Source: Candidatus Zixiibacteriota bacterium
GTDB lineage: Bacteria; Zixibacteria; MSB-5A5; GN15; FEB-12
DNA length: 8,200 bases
Direction: 5' to 3'
Assembly (NCBI GenBank): GCA_030619345.1
Contig: JAUXBO010000094.1
Location: forward strand, 1 to 8,200
The notes under the pieces are model-generated. The model saw only the letters and a program-made list of their open reading frames with translations, was not told where the DNA came from and did not search any database. The position numbers and the translations under genes are program-made. This document shows, piece after piece, positions 1 through 5,800 of the stretch. How positions within the stretch are numbered: the stretch's first letter is position 1; every line of letters begins with the position of its first letter.

Positions 1-612
1 ACTGCACAAAAGAAAACGGTCGCCTGGATTGGTCTTGATAAGATGATAGTCAACTTCTACCGTCTCCCGAACTCCCAAGGCTCTGGTGATGACGTTTTTG
101 CCGACAATAGAACCTGCCTCTTCCTCAGACATATCGGAGCCCTTTTGCAGTTCAGCAACCCAGGAATGATCGCGGGTGAGGGGAGTCAGGGAGTTTTCAT
201 CGATACGATAGGCTCGACTGTCACCGACATGGGCAATTGAGAGATTGTCGTTCTCAAGGGAGAGTGCGACGATGGTGGTGCCCATTCCAGACAGAGTGCT
301 GTCTTCGGCTGCTTTGTTACGAATATATCTGTTGGCAAGGCGAATAGATCGGACCAGCAGTTCACCGCTGGGTGGAAATTCTTGTCCGGTGAAAAGTCGC
401 TGATCGTTAAGCAATCCCTTTTTGAAAGCGCTAAACGAAGCGCCAACGAGGCTGCAAGCCGATAGCGAAGCAACTTCACCCGCCTGATGCCCGCCCATAC
501 CGTCGCATACGATATGAAGGCCGTCATCGGCGTTGGTGTAGTAACAATCTTCGTTGCCGGAGCGAACCAGTCCGACATGGGTAAGTCCGACAGCTTTATT
601 AGTAGGTGCCAT
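1..612 (-). CDS. PP2C-type Ser/Thr protein phosphatase (3' end beyond window)
   Basis: The protein removes phosphate from phospho-Ser/Thr proteins using a two-metal (Mn/Mg) centre; bacterial relatives are the soluble PrpC/Stp phosphatases that oppose Hanks-type kinases. I translated 204 residues from ATG 612-610 to the left edge, all open. The family motifs appear in order: RSGNED (17-22), VCDGMGGHQAGE (35-46) with the metal Asp37, SGMGTT (108-113), AHVGDSRAYR (127-136), LTRDHS (145-150), ITRALG (175-180) and GDRFLLCS (197-204) at the edge, where SDG normally follows. The late metal motifs (SDGL..D, G..DN.T) should lie outside the window; full-length relatives are about 240-250 residues. The start is set by the family N-terminus and a weak GGATGAG upstream. 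It lies downstream of the terminator of the preceding gene, so it likely has its own promoter. Family assignment is very secure; the target and partner kinase are unknown. Confidence 0.95.
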   Translation of the reverse strand, partial: MAPTNKAVGLTHVGLVRSGNEDCYYTNADDGLHIVCDGMGGHQAGEVASLSACSLVGASFSAFKKGLLNDQRLFTGQEFPPSGELLVRSIRLANRYIRNKAAEDSTLSGMGTTIVALSLENDNLSIAHVGDSRAYRIDENSLTPLTRDHSWVAELQKGSDMSEEEAGSIVGKNVITRALGVRETVEVDYHLIKTNPGDRFLLCS

Positions 613-658
613 TTCTCATCCGTTTTCTATTCATTTGTCTGTCGTCACAGATCGGTCT

Positions 659-687
659 AATATTGTCTCTGGCAGATGTTATCACAA
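659..687 (-). promoter_or_regulatory. Candidate promoter for the PP2C gene
   Basis: On the minus strand a TTGTGA box (687-682) and an AATATT box (664-659) are separated by 17 bases, just after the terminator and about 47 bases before the phosphatase start codon. Each box matches 4 of 6 sigma-70 consensus positions. The placement is right for a gene that follows a terminator, but the match is modest and the consensus used by this lineage is unknown. Confidence 0.3.
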
Positions 688-689
688 GC

Positions 690-720
690 AAAAAACCCCG
701 AGCATTAGCCGGGGTTTTTT
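690..720 (-). terminator. Intrinsic terminator, symmetrical
   Basis: AAAAAACCCCG (690-700) and CGGGGTTTTTT (710-720) are perfect inverted repeats around a 9-base loop. Read on the minus strand this gives a GC stem followed by six U, 26 bases past the stop codon of the 663-residue protein. The symmetry means it could also stop plus-strand transcription, although no plus-strand gene is seen here. It separates the exported-protein genes from the phosphatase gene. Confidence 0.9.
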
Positions 721-745
721 AGTGAATCGGGAACAATATTTTCTG

Positions 746-2737
746 TTATTTCAGAAGAACCATTTTCCTTGTCTCGGCGCCGAATTCTGTCTCTATTCTA
801 TAGAAATACACGCCACTGGCCATCTCCATGCCGTCAAACTCAACCAGATGGTTACCGGCAGGAAGCGTCCCGAGGTCTACCGACTGAACGATTTGTCCGA
901 GCAGGTTTATGACACTCAGGTTGACATGCGAATGACCGGGAAGAGCAAAGCCGATATTAGTCGATGGGTTGAACGGATTCGGGTAGTTCTGTTCGACTGC
1001 AAAAACAGTCGGCAGCGCACTCTTGTCATCATCGACATCTGTAGACGTGACCGTAATGAGAACCGAGCCTGAATAACTAACTGTCGTATCGATATAAGAA
1101 CGTATTGTAAACGATATGGTATCGGTCAGATCAGGAACGCCCAACGGGATCAAGACATCAAAATTGAACAGCGCCGAATCGTTAATCTCAATGTGGATTG
1201 AGTCGTTCAGAGAAATCGACCAGCCCTGACTTGACAGAGAAGTCAGCTCATAGGAGTCAGCAACCGGGCTGTTGTTGATTACACCGACAGATAGATTTAC
1301 CTGATCACCGGGGGCAGCCTGTTTGTTGGTCGGCAGATTGTACACGGTGAAGGCGATAGTCGGTATTACAGTTGAGATAACAATCGAACTGGTGAACGTC
1401 TGTGACGGATCCAGCAGCGAAGAGATGGTGTAGCTGATGGTGTCTGATGCTCCAAAGGCCAGGTCCGGCACGATCACGTCGAAATAAGTAAAGACGGTAT
1501 TGCCGGGGCTGTTGAAGGCCGAGTCACGATCAGAGGTTATCCAGCCGCTGGCTGAGGAAGAACTGACCGTATAAATATCTAACGAGGTACCGTCGTTGCG
1601 GGCGCCGATCAACATTCTTACCGTGTCTCCGGCATTGACGTCATTGCGGTCAGCCGGTGGATCAGTCACGGTCATAATGGTGGTGCTGCTCAAAGTGATA
1701 TTCAGGGCGACCGAACTCTCATATTTCTGAGTAGTATCAAGATGTGAATACAGAGTATAACTGATTGTATCGGACAGCGTACTGACGGAGCCGGGTATGG
1801 TGACATCAAAAGAGACCCATCCGGAGGCCTGTCCCGCTATCGAAATCATCTGCTCACCGTTCGTGGGCCAGCCATTTTGAGAGACAGCCTTTACACCGTA
1901 GTAATCCATAAACATCGGGTCAAGGTGATCGTTTTGCACTTCGATGCTGAATGAAACAGTCTCGCCCGGTTGACCCGAACTATCTGAGGCCGGGGTCAAG
2001 ATTGTGAATTGAACCAGAGTATCGCCGAATCCCCGGACAACATAGGCGGCATCCACTTTCACAGTCGTATCAAGGTGCGAAAATACCGAGAACGTGATAG
2101 TGTCAACATCCAGAGTGTCCCAGACATCGATGTAAACATCAAAGTAAACATAAGCAGTATCCATCGGATTGGCGTAGGCGGGGCTCGGCATATCGATAGT
2201 AAGCCAGCCACGGGCGGAACTGGAATTGACACCATACATATCCAGACCATCACCGAGATTCTTAACGCCGACAGTAAAGTGGGCCGAAGTGTCAGGCGCT
2301 TGAATTACGGCGACATCATCGAACGCCAGCAATTCAAAATCAACCACGCCTCCGGCGGAGATGTTTACCGCTTTAAATACCAGATTATGCCAGGACGCAT
2401 CACCGGAATCGACCACCGCCGTATGGCCGTTTATCTTAAATGAAATAAGATCACCCTCCAAGGCGCCCTCATCGAGAGTGTCAGAGAGGTCAGGGTCGCC
2501 GTAGACCGCCATACTGCCGTAGAACCCTATGGAATCTACAGTCCAAGTGCCAACATGGATGCCGTCGGGATCGTAGGCGTCAATAACAGTACCTATCGCC
2601 ACCGGTTGACCGTTGAAGATTGCAGCCCCCCGGTAGAAAGCAAAATCTTTGGTCGGGTTAACGTCGGTCCATCCATTGGACGCAAAAACCAGCAGACATA
2701 TGCCTGCCAGAAGTAAGATCGATAACTTCTTATTCAC
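746..2737 (-). CDS. Secreted multi-repeat beta-sandwich protein with type IX-like C-terminal sorting tail (663 aa)
   Basis: This is a non-enzymatic exported protein, probably cell-surface or extracellular; its exact role is unknown. The start is GTG, chosen because AAGGTGA lies 3 bases upstream and a clean signal peptide begins there (NKK, hydrophobic 5-18, likely cleavage VFA|S after residue 19). Order: a module shared with the upstream neighbour (about 32-125); four repeats of about 95-108 residues (141-235, 242-349, 352-457, 459-565), each with a Gly-Trp near the middle and ending like DTISYTLYSHLDTT, resembling NEW3/NPCBM-associated or CARDB-type sandwiches; then a tail (577-663) with NYPNPFNP, NLLGQIV, SGVYFYRIET and KMVLLK, as in Por/type IX and FlgD-Ig-like sorting domains. 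The mature part has no cysteine. The gene lies 75 bases after the giant secreted protein and is probably co-transcribed with it. The coding call and secretion are secure; repeat family names are by resemblance only. Confidence 0.93.
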   Translation of the reverse strand: MNKKLSILLLAGICLLVFASNGWTDVNPTKDFAFYRGAAIFNGQPVAIGTVIDAYDPDGIHVGTWTVDSIGFYGSMAVYGDPDLSDTLDEGALEGDLISFKINGHTAVVDSGDASWHNLVFKAVNISAGGVVDFELLAFDDVAVIQAPDTSAHFTVGVKNLGDGLDMYGVNSSSARGWLTIDMPSPAYANPMDTAYVYFDVYIDVWDTLDVDTITFSVFSHLDTTVKVDAAYVVRGFGDTLVQFTILTPASDSSGQPGETVSFSIEVQNDHLDPMFMDYYGVKAVSQNGWPTNGEQMISIAGQASGWVSFDVTIPGSVSTLSDTISYTLYSHLDTTQKYESSVALNITLSSTTIMTVTDPPADRNDVNAGDTVRMLIGARNDGTSLDIYTVSSSSASGWITSDRDSAFNSPGNTVFTYFDVIVPDLAFGASDTISYTISSLLDPSQTFTSSIVISTVIPTIAFTVYNLPTNKQAAPGDQVNLSVGVINNSPVADSYELTSLSSQGWSISLNDSIHIEINDSALFNFDVLIPLGVPDLTDTISFTIRSYIDTTVSYSGSVLITVTSTDVDDDKSALPTVFAVEQNYPNPFNPSTNIGFALPGHSHVNLSVINLLGQIVQSVDLGTLPAGNHLVEFDGMEMASGVYFYRIETEFGAETRKMVLLK
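749..1009 (-). other. C-terminal sorting-tail domain of the 663-aa protein
   Basis: Residues 577-663 carry EQNYPNPFNPSTNIGF, a central VINLLGQIV strand, an FDG motif, SGVYFYRIET and the terminal KMVLLK. The same skeleton ends the neighbouring 1603-residue protein. In Bacteroidetes such tails direct type IX secretion and are cleaved off. In other FCB phyla the same tail is common but its use is less well shown. Confidence 0.85.
1043..2317 (-). repeat. Four tandem ~105-aa NEW3/CARDB-like repeats
   Basis: Residues 141-565 hold four diverged copies of one beta-sandwich unit. Each copy has a [FLM].I.V.N strand, an S.S..GW motif (RGW, NGW, SGW, QGW), a FDV.IP or FDV.I strand, DT[IL][ST][FY][ST][VIL] and S.[LI]D.[ST]. 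Identity between copies is low at the DNA level, so this is an old protein repeat, not a recent expansion. Confidence 0.8.
2363..2644 (-). repeat. Shared 'IDAYDPDG' module, copy in the 663-aa protein
   Basis: Residues 32-125 contain FYRGAAIFNGQPV, GTVIDAYDPDG, FYGSMAVYGDPD, DEGALEGDLISFKING and a Trp in DASWHN. Two further copies are in the 1603-residue neighbour. It resembles an unnamed module I recall from many bacterial surface proteins (GT.V.AY..G...G, ...GDDP, ...GD.I.FK..., Trp); I cannot attach a database name. Confidence 0.75.
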
Positions 2738-2747
2738 TGCTCACCTT
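2738..2747 (-). promoter_or_regulatory. Ribosome binding site deciding a GTG start
   Basis: AAGGTGA at 2747-2741 matches six bases (AGGTGA) of the extended Shine-Dalgarno complement GAGGTGAT and sits 3 bases before GTG 2737-2735, the normal spacing for this downstream register. It supports the GTG start of the 663-residue protein. Confidence 0.7.
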
Positions 2748-2757
2748 GAGTTATGAC

Positions 2758-2786
2758 CCCGACCACCAGATTAACTGGCGGCCGGG
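2758..2786 (-). other. Strong RNA hairpin between the two secreted-protein genes
   Basis: On the minus-strand transcript, CCCGGCCGCCAG (2786-2775) pairs with CTGGTGGTCGGG (2769-2758) over all 12 positions around a UUAAU loop. Two of the pairs are G-U, which become A-C mismatches on the plus strand, so the structure is favoured only in RNA made from these genes. No U-run follows, so it is not a classical terminator. It ends 10 bases before the Shine-Dalgarno of the downstream gene. It may protect or process the mRNA, or attenuate expression of the second gene. Confidence 0.7.
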
Positions 2787-2812
2787 ATTGTATTTCTATG
2801 CCTTTCCGAAGG

Positions 2813-5800
2813 TTACTTCAGAAGGGTCATTTTCTTAGTCTCAGAGTAATTATCGGCAGTCAGGCGATAGAAGTAAATACCTGAGGAGACAGAATTTCCG
2901 TCTCTGTTGGTACCGTCCCAAATAACCTGATTCTGACCGGCATTGGCGGCTCCGTCAAACGGCGTAGCAACCAATTCTCCGAGAATATTGTATATATCGA
3001 CTCTTGCCTTGCCAGCCTTGGCCAGGCTGAATCCGATAGTGGTTTCAGGGTTGAACGGGTTAGGATAGTTCTGCTTCAGCGAATAGTTGGTCGGCAGGAC
3101 TTCCGGTTCGACCTTGGCCGTGAGACCATTGATTTCCATCCGTTCGCCGTTTCCGGTCCAGCTAAAGCGCTGATCGGTCGGCTGGTCATTGACGGCCAGA
3201 TAGAAGGTCTCGCCAAAGGAAACACCGTCGATGGCTTCCGCCATCGGGTCATCGCCATAGACAGACATGAAACCAAAGGTTCCTTTGCTGCCGATAGTGA
3301 AGTAACCGACTTTCGCGCCATCTTCGGTATGAGCCGTAACGACTGTTCCGGCGCCCAGATTCTCACCGTTCAGGGTGAGATTATGGGAGTAGATGTTGAT
3401 CCAGCGGGTCGACTGAACTACATCCGGCTTGCCAGCATCGGAAGCGGCCATCGGAGGAGTAACTCCCTTAATCTGGGAGGAAGGCAACGGAGTGCCGCCC
3501 GGATAGACCAAGTTGCCGCCCTGAAGGACTTTCACCCAGTAACCGAGGCAGGAATTCATGTCGGTCAATGTATTTCCGGGGATGCCCGGTTCGTAAATGG
3601 TACCACCGCCGTCATAACCAATAGCAACGACGAGGTCGGAATGGATGGAAGCGAGGGCATCAGGTGTCGGTATAGAAGTTTCAGGCAGATATGAAACCAG
3701 GTTCCATCCAGTTGTTACCGGGATAGGAGTGGAAACCGGAACGCCAATGCCAGTGACATCAAGAGATACACTTCCGCATCCCTGACGGACCTTGATCCAG
3801 TAGCCGCTGAGGTGGTCGACATTATGAAGGGTCGAGAACTCAACCAGGTCCGGATCATAAGCCAGGCCGCCCTGCTCAAATCCAACTACGAAGTCAACGC
3901 AGCTGCCAAGTGAGCTAAGTACGTTTTCAATAGCGTCAGTCGGAGTATCAACACGCCAGCTAACCAGATTCCATCCTTCAGCGAGAAGGCAATTCTGAGT
4001 CACCTGGTCAGAAACTTCAAGACAGACCAGGAACTGATCATTGTTCTGAGTCCAGATATGATCGCCGAACGGGATAGCTTCAATGTTATTGATGAAGAAG
4101 CGAATCACGTCGCCCGGATCGGCACCTTCGTCATCCTGCGTGGTCGGATCGTCACGATAGACAGGCATGGCCAAATACTTACCGGCCGTTGTTACAACCT
4201 GGGTTCCGCAACGTATGCCGTCGTCATCGTAAGCATCGATAATTGAGCCAACCGGCACCGGACCGCCCATGTAAGTGCTCAAGGCGCCTTCACCGCCGCA
4301 GTAGAAAAAGACCATCTCCTGAGTCGGGGTGACCGCTGTGTGCGGCATTAGCTGGATGACCAGTCCGGTCTCTCCAAAGTTAACATCGAGGAGAGAATTC
4401 GGATAGTATCCCCCCGCAAAAGCATACAAATCAAACGGTATGCTGTTGATATTATCGAAAGTAAATGATCCAAAGGAGTTGGTAGTAGCAGTCATTTCGA
4501 CTATGCCAGCCGGAAGATCATCCCACAGTTCCACCGTTGCACCGACGATTTCATTCCAGTTTTCGTCGACAACGGTACCGCAAGTGGCAGTCGGAGACTG
4601 TGCGATTACGATTGATCCGCCATTCTCATGAACGAATGGCTGAACCTCTTCGGCTCCCGATCCGCAGTCGCGGACAAAGATTGGGTTCAAGCCAGGTAAC
4701 GTAACCAGGAACGGGCTAATCTCGTAAGCTCCGTCCGGCGCGAGGGCGTCGATTGAAAATTCAAGGTTAGCCATCAGTCCGGAGGAACCGGCAGGAACAA
4801 CACCGTCACCCGGAACCTGAACGGCGTCGATTGTAACAGTACGGGCCAAGTTGTCAATTGACATGGTCAGGTTTGTGAAAGCACCTAGCAGCGAGCCGGT
4901 GAAATCAACATTGTCTAGGCGGATGAATTCAGAATTCCAGCCGAGAACAACATGGAAACCGACCAGATCACAGTCAGTGTTGGTCATGTTCACAGGAACC
5001 GTAACGATTGCACCGGGAACCGCAGGCTGGTTCATGATGAACAGTGTGTCGCCTTCGGAGCCGGGTTGACAGTCGTCGACAAATATCTCGAATGTCTCCA
5101 TATCCTGATCAATACCATCGGATGCAGTGAGCGTCAGAATATAAGAACCGGCCTGGGTGAAGTTGGGCAGGAATATGAAGAGTCCTGTTCCATCTCCGTT
5201 ATCCGTGAAGGTCATGTTCTCAACCAGTCCGTCCATAGTGAGCGTTATCGGATCACCGTCGGGATTGAACGCGCTGAAGGTGGCGTTAATCTCATCACAC
5301 TCGGTGATGAAGAAGTCACTTATTGGGTCGATAACCGGCGGGAAATTGATGTCGGTTACTTCAATACTAATTGTCTCAGAAGCCTCGCCGCCCAGACCAT
5401 CGCTGGCCGTGAAAGTGGCTGAATAAATACCACCGTCGGCGGGAGTCGTGGTCCAGTCAAATGTACCGGTTCCGTCGCCGTTATCGGTGAAGGATGCTGC
5501 CATCGGAAGATTGCCACTCATCATAGTAAGAGTGATAGGATCGCCGTCAGCATCACCGGCTGAGATACCGAAATTCAACAAAGCTCCTTCGGCCACAATC
5601 TTGTTTCCGATAGGATCAAGCGTCGGAGCTTGATTCATGTTGTTGACTGTGATAGTAATCATCTGGGAGACAGAATCGGTGCCGTCATAAGCCCAGAAAG
5701 TTGCCGTATACATTCCGGCATCGGCAAAGGTCGGTGTCCAGTCAAAGGTCGCTGAGCCATCGCCATTGTCCGTGAGTATTGCGCCCAAGGCATCGGTGTC

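Noticed and set aside
186..578. 130-residue minus-strand ORF beginning MSDWFAPATK
   Set aside because: It is a shifted frame of the PP2C gene. The frame from 612 carries every phosphatase motif, whereas this one shows none.
554..1072. 172-residue plus-strand ORF
   Set aside because: It is antisense to the phosphatase start, the terminator and the conserved sorting tail, and has no recognisable motif.
2684..2737. Possible lipoprotein signal in the 663-aa protein (Cys14 in LLAGIC)
   Set aside because: Ile at the -1 position and Gly at -2 do not fit the lipobox. The cysteine lies within the hydrophobic core and a normal cleavage site VFA|S follows.
2801..2812. CCTT/AAGG mini-hairpin just after the stop of the giant gene, considered as a terminator
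   Set aside because: The stem has only 4 pairs and no U-run follows it.
4952..5422. 156-residue plus-strand ORF, and similar ones at 2009-2443, 6146-6475 and 7094-7552
   Set aside because: They are antisense shadows of the repeat-rich secreted proteins. Their apparent length follows from the codon pattern of the sense strand.
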